DNA of 64,000 nt from Neopestalotiopsis rosae. Lineage: Eukaryota; Ascomycota; Sordariomycetes; Amphisphaeriales; Sporocadaceae. A program made the translations under genes and the position numbers. Positions 9,306 to 20,836 of this stretch are shown here, one piece after another; position 1 is the first letter of the stretch, and each line of letters opens with the position of its first letter. The stretch is taken from contig JALGAS010000001.1 of NCBI GenBank assembly GCA_023078685.1, forward strand, positions 2,728,001 through 2,792,000, read 5' to 3'. The notes below the pieces were generated by a model that was not told where the DNA came from, made no database searches, and worked only from the letters and a program-made list of their open reading frames with translations.

Positions 9306-12300
9306 ATGCACGACTTCGAGCAAAAGATGATTGAAGACCGCGGGCTTGAGGTTGAAGTTTTAGCGGCCGACCTGCCATCGCCTCTCATAAGGCGAGACAG
9401 CAGTCTTTTCGACGTCGATGAACAAGGATCCAGACCAGGAACAGCCGTCACCCAGATCGCTGTGGAAGGTATGACCTGCAGCGCATGCGCGTCTGCAATC
9501 GAGGGCGGCTTCTCGGACGTACCGGGCGTCAAATACTTGAGCATATCCTTACTGTTGGAGCGGGCAGTGATCAAACACGATGCATTCTTGCTGCCTACGG
9601 AAAGGATCATTGAAATTATTGAAGACTGCGGATTCGTGGCCACAGTTGTGGGCAGTGAATTGCAGCGACCGGTCAAGAAGATATCGCAGTCTACTGCAGA
9701 TAAGCCTTCGACGGCCACAACAACCGTGGCAATCGAAGGAATGACCTGCGGCACATGCACATCAGCTATCGAAGGTGGCTTCGCCGGACTGGATGGCATG
9801 CTCAAGTTAAACATTAGTCTTTTGGCTGATAGAGCTGTCATTACACACGATACGAAGAAGTTGCCCGCCGACAAGATCGCAGAGATCATCGTGGACAGAG
9901 GTTTTGATGCCAAGATATTATCCACAACTTTGCAGACTGGTGATTCCAACGTTGCCGCCTCGACTGCGCAGGTCAAGATTTATGGCAGTCCCAGTGTTGA
10001 AGCCGCCACTGCTATCGAAAACTCCTTGTTGGCTCTTCCCGGTGTCAAGTCAGCGAAACTCAGTCTGGCTACGGAAAGACTTACGGTCAGCCATCAGCCG
10101 TCTGTTACGGGCCTAAGAAGGATCGTGGAAACGATCGAGGCTTCTGGCTATAATGCACTGGTCGCCGACAACGATGACAATAGTGCGCAGCTGGAGTCTC
10201 TGGCCAAAACCAGGGAGATTCGGGAATGGCGCAGAGCTTTTAAGTTCTCTCTATCCTTAGCCCTTCCTGTCTTCTTCATTAGCATGATCTTTCCCATGGC
10301 CCCCGTTTTTGATTTTGGGGCCTTTGAAATAATACCAGGACTTTTCCTCGGTGATATCATTTGTTTATGTCTTACAATACCCGTCCAATTTGGTATTGGC
10401 AAGCGCTTTTACACCTCAGCATACAAAACCGTCAAGCACGGTTCTCCTACCATGGACGTTCTGGTCGTCCTTGGTACTTCATCTGCCTTCTTTTTCAGCA
10501 TCGTGGCAATGGCCGTCTCCAGCCTATTTTCTCCTCACACTCGGCCCAGTACCATTTTCGACACTAGCACCATGTTGACTACTTTTATCGCTTTGGGTCG
10601 CTTCCTCGAGAACCGTGCCAAGGGCCAAACATCAAAGGCGTTGTCGCGACTCATGTCTCTGGCTCCGTCTATGGCTACCATATATGCGGATCCGATTGCA
10701 GCCGAGAAGGTTGCCGAGGATTGGAACTCCATGAAAGGCTCGGGTGAGCCCAAGGCTCCAGTCCGTGAGGGCAATGCTGCAGAGGAAAAGGCCATCCCTT
10801 CGGAATTGATCCAGGTTGGTGACATTGTCGTCATTCGGCCGGGAGATAAGATTCCTGCAGATGGTATGATCATTAGGGGCGAAACCTATGTCGATGAGAG
10901 CATGGTTACGGGTGAAGCCATTCCAGTCCAAAAGAAGAAGGGTGATCACGTCATTGGCGGTACAGTCAACGGCCATGGACGTGTCGATTTCCAAGTCACT
11001 CGTACAGGTCGTGACACACAATTGAGTCAAATCGTGAAGCTCGTGCAAGATGCACAGACTACCCGAGCTCCTATCCAGCGACTTGCAGACACCATTGGTG
11101 GCTACTTCGTATCTATTATTTTGATCCTGGGATTACTGACATTCATTGTGTGGATGGTTCTCAGTCATATTTTGCCCGACCCCCCCCAGATCTTCCTCTC
11201 AAACGAGAGTGGCGGCCGGCTCTTCGTTTGCGTCAAGCTTTGCATCTCTGTCATCGTCTTTGCTTGCCCCTGCGCTCTTGGTCTCGCAACCCCTACTGCA
11301 GTCATGGTTGGCACAGGTGTTGGCGCCGAGAACGGCATCCTGATAAAGGGTGGTGCTGCGTTGGAGATCACTACCAAGGTGACGCAAGTTGTTCTTGACA
11401 AGACCGGAACTATTACATACGGCAAAATGAGCGTTGCTACGGCTAAGATCATGCCTACCTGGCAAGACGAGCGTAAGGAAATCTGGTGGACCATTGTTGG
11501 TCTTGCTGAGATGGGAAGCGAGCACCCTGCGGGCAAAGCTGTACTGAGAGCAGCCCGTACTGAGCTTGGTCTCGACGCCGCGGCGGCCATTGACGGCAGT
11601 GTCGACAAATTCAGTGCCGCTATAGGTAGAGGTATCAGTGCCACTGTGGAGCCAGCATCTGTCCGAATCCGTTACAATGTCCTTGTCGGTAATGTTCGCT
11701 ACCTCCGCGAGAACGATGTCGAGATCTCGGAAAAGGATATTGAGGAATCTGAAAAGATAAACTCCACGAAGAACAGGTTTAAAACTACGTCTGCAGGAAC
11801 AACCAATATTTTCATTGCCATCGATGGTACATATGCCGGTCATCTCTGCCTTGCAGATACTGTAAAAGAGGGTGCTGCCGCTGCCATCAGTGTATTCCGC
11901 CACATGGGAATTAAGACTGCCATTGTCACTGGTGACCAACGCTCCACGGCCTTGGCCGTTGCTGCTATCGTCGGTATACCTGATGAAGATGTGTATGCTG
12001 GTCTTTCTCCTGAGCAAAAACAAACGATCATCCGACAGCTACAGTCGCAAGGTGAATGTGTGGCAATGGTCGGTGACGGCGTCAATGACTCACCTGCACT
12101 TGCTACTGCTGATCTTGGAATTGCCATGGCTAATGGTACAGATATTGCAATGGAGGCTGCTGATGTTGTGTTGATGCGCGCAAACAACGTGGCGGACATT
12201 CCCGCAGCGCTGAGCCTGGCCCGCACTATCTTGAGACGTATTAAGCTGAATCTTGGTTGGGCATGTCTTTACAACCTGATTGGTCTCCCTTTTGCCATGG

Positions 12301-12584
12301 GCATATTCTTACCCTTAGGCTGGTACTTGCATCCTATGGCTGCTGGTGCCGCCATGGCTTGCAGTAGTGTCAGTGTCGTTGCGAACTCTCTTCTCTTGAA
12401 GTTCTGGAAACGGCCGCAATGGATGGACGACGCCCTCCTTCCTGAGAAGGGTAGCATCAAGAGACAGGGCCGCGGCTGGGGTCTTGATGCTCTTGTTACC
12501 AAGATCTCAGATTCCTTTAGGCGAACAAGCAAGGAGGATGAAGGATATGTGCCTCTTGACACGTTGGAAAGGAATGATATATAA
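9306..12584 (+). CDS. copper-transporting P1B-type ATPase (Ccc2/CrpA-like)
   Basis: Pumps Cu(I) across a membrane at the cost of ATP, either into the Golgi to load copper enzymes (Ccc2 role) or out of the cell (CrpA role). Numbered from the ATG at 9306 (1,092 residues), it has metal-binding GMTCSAC (55-61) and GMTCGTC (145-151), a third HMA-like fold without the Cys pair, paired N-terminal membrane helices, the TGE phosphatase motif (535-537), the CPC transport site (654-656), the phosphorylation motif DKTGT (D698), SEHPAG in the nucleotide domain, and GDGVND (923-928). All catalytic residues are present. An ORF also runs upstream to 9141, but that part starts at GTG and contains an intron. 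The true N-terminal HMA is frameshifted, so the protein may be shortened. Its position among UstYa copper oxidases suggests copper supply to the secretory pathway (inference). Confidence 0.9.
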   Translation: MHDFEQKMIEDRGLEVEVLAADLPSPLIRRDSSLFDVDEQGSRPGTAVTQIAVEGMTCSACASAIEGGFSDVPGVKYLSISLLLERAVIKHDAFLLPTERIIEIIEDCGFVATVVGSELQRPVKKISQSTADKPSTATTTVAIEGMTCGTCTSAIEGGFAGLDGMLKLNISLLADRAVITHDTKKLPADKIAEIIVDRGFDAKILSTTLQTGDSNVAASTAQVKIYGSPSVEAATAIENSLLALPGVKSAKLSLATERLTVSHQPSVTGLRRIVETIEASGYNALVADNDDNSAQLESLAKTREIREWRRAFKFSLSLALPVFFISMIFPMAPVFDFGAFEIIPGLFLGDIICLCLTIPVQFGIGKRFYTSAYKTVKHGSPTMDVLVVLGTSSAFFFSIVAMAVSSLFSPHTRPSTIFDTSTMLTTFIALGRFLENRAKGQTSKALSRLMSLAPSMATIYADPIAAEKVAEDWNSMKGSGEPKAPVREGNAAEEKAIPSELIQVGDIVVIRPGDKIPADGMIIRGETYVDESMVTGEAIPVQKKKGDHVIGGTVNGHGRVDFQVTRTGRDTQLSQIVKLVQDAQTTRAPIQRLADTIGGYFVSIILILGLLTFIVWMVLSHILPDPPQIFLSNESGGRLFVCVKLCISVIVFACPCALGLATPTAVMVGTGVGAENGILIKGGAALEITTKVTQVVLDKTGTITYGKMSVATAKIMPTWQDERKEIWWTIVGLAEMGSEHPAGKAVLRAARTELGLDAAAAIDGSVDKFSAAIGRGISATVEPASVRIRYNVLVGNVRYLRENDVEISEKDIEESEKINSTKNRFKTTSAGTTNIFIAIDGTYAGHLCLADTVKEGAAAAISVFRHMGIKTAIVTGDQRSTALAVAAIVGIPDEDVYAGLSPEQKQTIIRQLQSQGECVAMVGDGVNDSPALATADLGIAMANGTDIAMEAADVVLMRANNVADIPAALSLARTILRRIKLNLGWACLYNLIGLPFAMGIFLPLGWYLHPMAAGAAMACSSVSVVANSLLLKFWKRPQWMDDALLPEKGSIKRQGRGWGLDALVTKISDSFRRTSKEDEGYVPLDTLERNDI

Positions 12585-13018
12585 GTAATTTTTATTCGTT
12601 CTGCATCCAGCTCGGCATACTGAAAATAGAGAAGTCTGCGTGTGGGATTATAGCATTTTCTATCTTCCGATGTTGCACGAAAAGTGTCTGCCACTAGAAC
12701 GTTTTGGACGTCTATATGCGCAGTGCATATTCACAATAGTGACAAATTGCGCAAAACAGCGATGTCATTCACCTGGTGCAAATAATCTCAATACTTGAAT
12801 TTCACCAACAGTTGAGACGTGTCATCCCAATCGAGCAGTCTCGCGGTTTTGCGCAATGAAAGGCATGTTTAGTGTGCCTTCCGCTCCCACATCTTTAAGT
12901 GACAATTCGTGAGTTCTTCCACAGGTACCTTGCGGGGAAACAGTTCCCCGGTCCTGCCGGTCAGAAACTTCTCGGCAAACAACTCCCCACTGAGATGCCT
13001 CCTGAACCTTTCCAATTT
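12585..13018. other. 3' flank of the ATPase gene
   Basis: Nothing recognised. It lies between convergently transcribed genes and probably holds both transcription ends. Confidence 0.35.
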
Positions 13019-15371
13019 TTAGCTCGGACTCTTCCTAAGAGATGAGTCTCGACTTACTGCCAAGTCTTTGGGGCGAGTTCGTCGGACTTCCAACTGGTCT
13101 TGCTGGGATCGTGGCCTTGGCCGCCGCTTTTCTAAGACGTTTTTGACCTCTTCGAGTGTCCTCAAGAGCGCCTTATCAGCCGATTTAAGTGCATCCGATG
13201 CTGTGTCCACTAGTTCTCTGCATCCCTCCTCGGTGATGTAGATGTAGTCTGGCAATTCATACTCAAATTCCTCGAGTTTATCGAAGTCAAACAACGTTGT
13301 TATGTCTTCGAGTCTCGGCAGATATTCCCCCGTTGAACAGCAAGTAGTTATAGTCAACCGATTTGATGGCTGATGCCATGGCAAATCAAAGCCAGCTGTA
13401 ACCGCTTCGAAGTCACTCTGGATTCAATAAGCTTGAACACCCATCCTGTTTTTGTCTATAAGGGCAGTATTATTTCGCTGCCTTTGTGCAATAATTTCCT
13501 CCGTGTCTCGTCCAGTCATGCTGATTTCGTCCGAGATGTTTGGAAGACCAGCTTTTTCCTGTTGTACTAACGCAGGGCTTGTCGGATACGCCAGAGGCTC
13601 CTGATTATGAAGACCCCCCCCAGTTTGCAACGTCTCGCTTGTTCTGTATGCCTGGTAAGCCCTGTCGACTCAAAAGGTCAGAGTTCTCACCTTGATGAAG
13701 CAGCGAGCTGTTCCCTTCTACTTGCATGTGTACCAAGAGGTCCTCGGCTTTGAGACATAAGCTGGATGCTGACCACGGGACTGGCTCCACCATTGCCAAT
13801 CTGATCTACGATCTGACTCTTTGAGGGATTGTCGTTATTCGTGGCCCGTGTCGGATGTGAGCTAACCCTGCCGGTACTGCCTGAAACCATTTCTTGAAAC
13901 GACGTGCTACTTGTCTGGCATAGATTTCCATCGCCTTCTCGGTGGCTGTTATTTGCCAACTTCGCCCCATCCAAATCTGTCGTCCAGTCTGAACAATCTT
14001 CGCTCATAGGCTTGGTCCCCCAGCTATGGTCTCTTCCATGATATTTGATTCTTTCATCGAAGGCCTTAAGTCGCGTCTCGAACTTCGTGTATTCCAACAT
14101 ACATCTTTGCTGGGTGAGATTTGTCCCCAGCGCCGTATTGACAGTTTCCAGCCTGCTTGATTAGTAAAACATGGATTTATATTCGGACAGCCGTGCTTAC
14201 TTCACATCCATATATGTGATGAGCACTGCTGGGGAAAACGACAATTTATAATTCTCAGCTTCTGCCCCCACATATCTAAGATTCGTCGCAATCTTTGTGG
14301 TGAAGCCTCCTTCGATGTCAGCAGATTCTGTGATTGATCGATACTGCTCCATTGTCAAACTCTCTGTAATCGACTAGCGCACCTTCCACTGCGGATTCTC
14401 TGGCGCCTATTCATCAGGAAAAGCTGCGACCCTAGATACCCTATATTGCTCTCTAGATCTTCTATGAGACGTGCCGCCCCCTTGGCTACAGTCCTTAGTC
14501 GTGCCCAATACCAAGGCCTGCGATTGTGGTCCATAAAGTAAGCCTCCATTGCCTGGTTCACTTCCGTTGAGCTCATCCCTTCCTTTTTGCTGATAACGCA
14601 GATACAGCAAAAGATGAGCTTCTCGAAATGAGGCAGCAGAGGGTTTCTTGACATATGCTTGAGTCCCTGATACGCTTTTAACAGCTGCGAAGCTGTCCGC
14701 GGTGTCACCTGCTTGTGACAACATGTTCGGGGCTCAAAGCTTTTTTTCGATGATATTGTTCGGCGATGTATCGGAGTATTCGGCATCCATAATGAGCGCT
14801 TGGAAAGCATCAGGAGTGTTTCTGGTGTTTTGAGATTGGCTGTGGTCCTTAGCGCATCCCATTACCGCCCACTATTTGGCAATCCGTTGAGGAATTTAGA
14901 TTTCGCAGTTTTCCGAGCAGATTGTTTCGATGGTTTCCGTTCTGGAATATGGACCTTCCAAGTAATTAAAGTGGGTGCTGCAGGTTGAAACTGAAGTGGA
15001 TCTGCTTGCGGTGGCTGCAATTGAGTCACAAACGGGACGTCGTCTTGTCGTAGTCGTAGTCGTTTGGAGGCTCGCTCGTCGTCTGAGTTTTTGCAGCATT
15101 GACCCAGTGAATCTAGCTCAGAGCCCGAGTCAACCGGGGCATGATAGGATGATTGCAGACGTTCGAGATCTGCCTCGAGCTCTATGTTCTTATGTTGGAG
15201 ATCGACGACTTGGTTTTCCAGATACATGATATAATCATTGCCTTTTCCCCTGAAAGGGATGCGACGTTTGCGTAGCTTGGCGCGTGGCTTAGATTGACCA
15301 GACATTTGGCGGGCTGTTGGAGGTTGATGCAATGAATTGTTGATAGAACAAGAACGACTTTTCGACCGCAT
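13019..15371 (-). CDS. multi-exon protein of unknown function
   Basis: Coding-like segments on the minus strand line up as one gene. The N-terminus (15371 to about 14890) is basic, with KPRAKLRKRR, followed by a coiled coil (YLENQVVDLQHKNIELEADL), a layout that recalls bZIP-like nuclear proteins but without a clear basic-region signature. A probable intron (GTAATGGG...CCAAG) leads to AHYGCRILRYIAEQYHRKK. A central part contains NPLLPHFEKLIFCCICVISK and MEAYFMDHNRRPWYW. A C-terminal part at about 13050-14330 includes acidic LEDITTLFDFDKLEEFEYEL and a charged helix ending in KNVLEKRRPRPR. I do not recognise the family. Exon joins are not all resolved, so one or more breaks are possible. The coordinates are an envelope. 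Confidence 0.45.
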
Positions 15372-16577
15372 CGCTTTCCTGTCTGATTGGTAGATTTGAG
15401 CGGGGAAATTGATTTTCCTTTAGCTGTACATGCAACTTATCTGTGGACGGATTAAAGCCGCCTCTTCATCGGCTTCACGGCGATTTTGGTGGGCCTTTGC
15501 GCTGCAGGTGAAGTCAACGATTTGATATCCGATGGCAGATGAATCCGATTGACCTGCTAAGAACATGCACATTTGCACGACAATGCAAGGAATGCTAGCA
15601 TGTTGGAAGAGAACAGAAAAGCAGCTACGGCACGTGATTGCCAAACACGGAGACGTAATTTCCGCACAGCCGTGTAAAGCATCAGCCATGGGCAGCTGGT
15701 CCCAGCTGTGAGAAAACCACGGACTTGGCGCACGCACATGCACCTACTGCGCCCAAGCCAGTCCACTGGCTGGCGACTAATACTATAGAAATATCAATGC
15801 TCGTTCCCCTTTGTATTCCCTCCCTGGTACTGTCACGTTTGTTCGCCTCAAGATCCGCGTCGGTTACTGATCACCTCCACAGTCGGATAAGTCACCAAGA
15901 CTGTAGCGACAGGGCAGTCTAATTCAACCTCATTGGCCCAGCTACTCGACTGGAGTAATCAGTGGTTACTTGCTTTTGATTGTCGACGGCTCGAAATAGC
16001 AGCAGCGCTAGTGCCGCTTCCCGCAAGTCCAGACTCCACTTCGCGGAAGCATGTAATCCACAATCCACACCAGCTGCTGGACTCTGGAGCCTCTACACTT
16101 ACCGTTTGCCCCTACTTAGTTCCTCGTTGACTGATGTCATCGCTACACAAACGGACACTCTACCGCCAGGTCAGCCCAGGAGAGCGTCCTAAGGGAACAA
16201 GCTCAACTTGTATATGAGTGGCGGCCCCCCCCTTTTTTTTTTTTTATATATCATCTTCACCCTTCCTCTTTCGCCTCTCAAATATTTTTTACTCACCTAT
16301 GTCGGCCATCAAGCAATCCTTGGGTTTGCACAAGAGGAACATCTTTATAGGATGAGCATAGCTTCATCACCCACCTAGATCACGGTTAGTCGAAAGCTTT
16401 TCCATACGCCTATGTGGCTTCCCGCTTTTCCCTTTCCAAGGTCAACGCCTCGAAGATACTGAAAGCTAGAAGCTAGAAGCAGCCTGCTACCAACACTGTT
16501 CTACATATTTTCTCATAGCCTGCACTCCGCGTAAACAAACTGCAAACGTTGACAGAGTATTTCTACTTCTTTCAATT
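15372..16577. other. gene-free region
   Basis: Only short ORFs without recognisable domains. A C-run/T-run pair at 16226-16245 is followed by a TATATAT sequence and a pyrimidine-rich leader before the next ORF. Confidence 0.35.
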
Positions 16578-16581
16578 TTGA

Positions 16582-17205
16582 ATGTACGTCTTGCCAAGGC
16601 AGCTATCTTGGAAGGATCATTTTCTATTTGTCCTTGCCCTCCAAAGAACCAATCAGCATTATGTTATATTCCTCACCTGTCATGGAGCACAACGACACAA
16701 CAACGGCGCCTGGCGTTTCGTACTTCTCGACTTATTGAACAACGACAACAATTCAAATGTTGTTATTGGATTACTCATAGGCTTGGTAGTTGGGGTCTGA
16801 GTCCTCATGCTTCTAGTTGGCACATGTTTGGTTCTTTACCTTCTTGATAAATTACGACCTCGCAGCGGCCCTAGGCGGCCCAGAGCTGCCTCTTCGGATC
16901 CCCCCGATGAAAAAGCCCGAGTAACACAGATTCAAATCTTGGACAGTCTTCTGTGTGTAGGTCGCGACCTAACGGCAACGGAGATGGACGTGGCGCACTA
17001 TAAAAATGGTAAAAGGGTGACACAGATTCGCCAGCTTAAAGTACGTTCATTGCTTTTGCGACGCAGCCCACATTTCATATATATCTCAAACTCAGTGCGT
17101 AGGACCATGGCTTGTTGTTTCAAGCCATTTGCGCAAACCTCGTCGAGTTATTTGGGCCACTGCATCCGACTAGTGAGGGCAACATTATTGTTTTCTAAAG
17201 TCTGA
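16582..17205 (+). pseudogene. single-pass membrane protein broken by an in-frame TGA
   Basis: The frame starting near 16582 reads NNDNNSNVVIGLLIGLVVGV, then TGA (16798-16800), and goes on in the same frame with VLMLLVGTCLVLYLLDKLRPRSG and a basic, Pro/Arg-rich tail. Across the stop the two hydrophobic pieces form one membrane segment followed by a positive cytosolic flank, so the stop is probably a nonsense change in a once continuous gene. An Asn/Ser-rich outside, one helix and a basic inside recalls fungal wall-sensor or mid2-like proteins, but I see no defining motif. The N-terminal exon is not identified. Confidence 0.4.
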
Positions 17206-17693
17206 TGCGTCTCTTCGATCGCGTGTGGGTTTCCACGGATTCGGCCTATGATATCTGTGATTATTCCTTCCTTATAGATATATTGCGAAGTAGTATTACA
17301 GAAGCTCGCCAACGCGAATCACGGCAAGTTGACAAGTGTATGAGGCAATACGCTATCTCACGTACGCTCTACAGCATCCTCGACAGATCCAGACGGCTTA
17401 GTAGGCCGTGCATGTTGCCTCTTCCGTCAACGAAAGTATCTATTTCCCGATCTTACGCATGAGGCCTTCCAGGCAAGAATATACCTCTACTTATGCGTGT
17501 GATAATGGTTTGTGGCACCGCTGATCACATCCGCAAACCGTGAGTGCGGGAAGGCGAGGACCACCTCCGCCACAAAAGCAGCGCTGGACCATGCAAAAAA
17601 TAGAGGAGCAAAAAGCTTAAAGCACTGTTAATTAGGAATACTTTGTTCTTCAGTACATATATTGCCCTTTGATGAGAGCTTTTTTAACAGAGT
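17206..17693. other. gene-free spacer
   Basis: No recognisable gene or repeat. Confidence 0.3.
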
Positions 17694-18211
17694 CTCCAGT
17701 GCATGATCGCATTAACAACAAGCATTCGCCTCGTGGCTACGTCTCTGCTGAGAAGGCAACTACAATAGCGCTCGGCGCATGACGCATAACGCGTCAATAA
17801 TGCCTGTCCATTCGGGCATGTTGGTTTCCAGCCGTTGCTTTTGGGACTAAACCAATTTTGCTCTTCATCATCCCAAAAGTAAATGTTGTAGTCGGTGGTC
17901 AGCGTACTTGGGAACGGCTGAGAACCTGCCTCGATGGAGGCATTGCAGAAGTCTCGTAGCTAGTGCTCCGTTGGAAGAGAGACAGATTGCGCTGATAACG
18001 TTAACTCGGATTCAGTTATAGCGAGGCGTTCCCCACCTTTTTGCACAAATCTGAGAAGTGTCTTTTGCATTTGATTCGAATCCTCCGGAGGTTTGTCTTT
18101 TACGAACCGTTCGAAAAGCGATTGTCCATTATACACGAGCATGAAGCCGACAGAGCGGGCTGCCACTTCCCATGACGCGCCATCTGCGTCCGTCGGCTTG
18201 TTGACTGGCAT
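17694..18211 (-). pseudogene. unrecognised ORF interrupted by one TAG
   Basis: From an ATG at 18211 the frame reads 83 residues (MPVNKPTDADGASW..., with FMLVYNGQSLFERFVKD), meets TAG at about 17960, and continues open to 17694 with LRDFCNASIEAGSQPFPST, YNIYFWDDEEQNWFSPKSNG and WKPTCPNGQ. The composition after the stop (Trp, Phe, acidic residues, paired Cys) looks like real protein, so this is probably one gene with a nonsense change, or a gene with an intron over the stop. Family not recognised. Confidence 0.35.
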
Positions 18212-19508
18212 CGTTAGGGGTTGTGTCTGTGGGTCAAGTGAAGTGCACGGGTATCATAGTACGATAGCCTTTAACAAAGAGTCAGGTGCGCGCCAGGCAC
18301 CTTGATATATAGTGACCAAGTGGAAATTATGGATGGTGGCAGCATGCTCTCCTACCGTGTATGCCAGTATATCCGGCTCATGGTAGATACTCGGACACTG
18401 TGACTGCGATTGCCCGAGATCTCGGTTGGCTGTCGCAGGACTGTCGCGTCTAGGAAATTTTGCACACCTTCAACTGAAGTAAGGGAAAACTCGCAACGCA
18501 TCCTCCTTGCCTGTCTCGATAGGGCAAGGAGGGAGAAATGCCCCTCCCTTGCATTGCCTTGGCCGATCTTGACGCGCCTGATTCGGATGTCAGTCAGACT
18601 GACATCCGGATTCGGCATAGCTTTGACGGAGTTCGGGAGATGTCGCTGTGGCGGTGACTTGTGGCCGTAATCTTGAAATGATATTATGAACAAGACTGAG
18701 AGCTGCAAAAGGGACACAGTAAGTATATGCGTTGCAATTGGGATACTTGATTATCGGCTCATGAATTGACTGATCGTGTAGCTTCAAGGCTTTTGCAATC
18801 ATCCGGTCGGACCTACGGGCAATAAGCCAGATATCGGAAAGGATTGTGGGTTGTACCAATGCATATATAGTGGGGCCGGATATTGTCTATATTACCGAGA
18901 GGCAGGCGTTCGTAGTCACCGTGCACAACGGCTTCGATAGGGACATCTCAATGATTGTGAACAAGCAACAAATCGAGCCTGTAAAATCAAGGTAGCCTTA
19001 AGATTAGGCGAAAGAGAGGGGTTACAGAGAAGGGCACAGCTGTTACTAGCGACGGCGGATCGTTCAATTTCTTACTAGACACCTTCCGGAGATGAGATCT
19101 CAGTTTTACTGACGCGGCTGGCAAGAGGCTCCGATCTAAGGCGACTTCACTACAAGAATGCTCAATGGCACGACTTAGCGGTTTAAAGCCGTTAGCTATT
19201 AGGGTGTGTACACATTAGTAAAGCAAGAACCGACATAGCGAGATATACAAGGGGCACCACACTCATGAAGTAACCAAGGGATTAAGCAGGGAATGAATAT
19301 ACGGTGATGAACAATTGCATAGTGAAGGTGGACAATGAGATACGCAAACATGCCGAACTCGAACCATACTAGAATCAGCACCGACAATCTTTCGAAACAC
19401 GCACCCGCCCGTGCATTCTGTCGCGTCAGACATTGAGATCCCCAGCCTTGGGGATTGACAACTGCTTTTTATACATCACCTATCGTTCAGCTACCACACA
19501 GCATAGAA
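18212..19508. other. gene-free region left of the inverted-repeat arm
   Basis: ORFs at 18352-18859 on both strands overlap each other and contain a palindrome but no domain. 18900-19508 shows nothing recognisable. Confidence 0.35.
18584..18608. repeat. 25-bp perfect palindrome
   Basis: CGGATGTCAGTC, one A, then GACTGACATCCG: 12-bp perfect arms around a single base. It could be a hairpin or a dimeric protein-binding site; a CGG/CCG pair lies at its outer ends. Confidence 0.6.
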
Positions 19509-19635
19509 TTATAGTGATTGCCGTAAGAGGGGATTGGCCAATGGTGGAACTATATTTTGACCACACGCCTTCCAAATGCTGTCGCGGGCGTCGCCCAGTC
19601 TGCCGCCGCTGGCTGTGACAGAGAACTGAATACCT

Positions 19636-20378
19636 TTAACAACTAATCATCTCTACTGTCCCTTTGGCGATTATGCTATCCGGATCTTTCCCCAACAGCT
19701 CATCCATGATGACACTTCCACAATGCGTAGTGTGGTGATAGTCTGCCAGTGCCTCTGGCATACGAGCACCATTCAATATGACAGCGCGATGCATCTTCCT
19801 CCACTGGAACAAACAGTGAACGCTATGCCATCGCTGTGTCGTCCAAAAGTGCCCGCCAACGTCCGCAGTGCGTGAGACCTCTTCCAGCGTGAGCTCCCTC
19901 GTTTTGGTGTCATCAGACCAGTATTGCCAAGGACCCGCTTGATGGAACAGCTCGGTTGTTTCAAGATCCTGGCAGACTTGGGGAATCCAGGCCAGCGCTA
20001 GCTCATCGTAGACACACCCGAGTGCTTCAGCTTCACCACTAGTCTTGCCGCAATGGAATTTTGCTTTGGGTATAACGGAGAGGCTGAGAGCATCGGTGCT
20101 TTGGGTCACAAGCAAGTTCGATGCGAGGTTTGATACGGCCGTTGTGACGAGAATAGCGGCAGCTGTATATAGAAGCAGACGCAGGCGGATCCGTTGGCTT
20201 CGCAAAGCCCACTTGGGTTCATACGAATTAGAACGATCTGCATTACCAATTGAAGTATCCGAGGAGCTCGATCCTTCATCATCGCAAAGATCTACAGGGT
20301 ATGTAGATTCCTAGTTGCAAAAATAAGTCATTCAACCATGAAACGTGGATAGTAGTAACTCACAGATAGAAGCGGCAT
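19636..20378 (-). CDS. UstYa-like (DUF3328) oxidase, short form, left-arm copy
   Basis: Two exons on the minus strand: a 15-nt first exon MPLLS (20364-20378), a 53-nt intron (20311-20363, GTGAGT...CTAG), and exon 2 (19636-20310), giving 229 residues. Acidic/Ser-rich cytosolic start, membrane anchor about 47-72, FHCGKTSGEAEALGC block, LAWIPQVCQD segment, then HSVHC (167-171) and HTTHC (198-202), ending in Cys. These are the family's paired copper motifs, both intact. The enzyme would face the secretory lumen and oxidise a co-transported substrate, identity unknown. It is divergently transcribed from the long UstYa gene at 20837 with 458 bp between start codons. The right-arm gene at 40568-41310 encodes the same protein. 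Confidence 0.9.
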
Positions 20379-20836
20379 GCCTGCAATTCAAAGCTAAGAA
20401 TTGGTGTGTTCGGGTGGACTTTGTGCGACAAAGAGTGTCGGGGCAGTATTAGAAGACTTGCAATGAAAGGACAACGCAAAACAACATTGCCGGCTCCCTT
20501 TAAGCTAAACTGAGGACAGGTAGGACTATCCAGAACATCGTCACATGACCCTGACACGGTAACCTCTCCAACGGGTTCGGTGGTGGTTGGGCCTCGGCAG
20601 GCCACGGCTAGCCGCTAACAAGCGCATTAACCGTAGATCCGGCGATTGCCGTCGTGCGGTAATTCTCAACTCGTATCCGGTTTACTTACCGGCTTCTCCG
20701 TAGTCTGCTGGTCGATGATGGCAGATATACATAAAGCGATGGGAACCCGGTCCTGCGACAAAATCCCAATCGGCATACCCGAAGACTTCACAGAGATAAG
20801 CTAGTCATAGTCTACAGCAACTAATCACGCCACAAG
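20379..20836. promoter_or_regulatory. shared divergent promoter of the UstYa pair (left arm)
   Basis: 458 bp between two divergent start codons, so both genes should respond to the same factors. It contains CGG-N6-CCG at 20640-20651 (CGGCGATTGCCG), the spaced inverted triplet typical of Zn2Cys6 dimers, and two CCGG blocks eight bases apart at about 20677-20692. A Zn2Cys6 regulator gene lies at 52.2 kb. Binding is inference. Confidence 0.5.

Noticed and set aside
11165..12226. Long minus-strand ORFs (up to 274 codons) opposite the ATPase
   Set aside because: Shadows of the high-GC coding sequence on the other strand; no domain.
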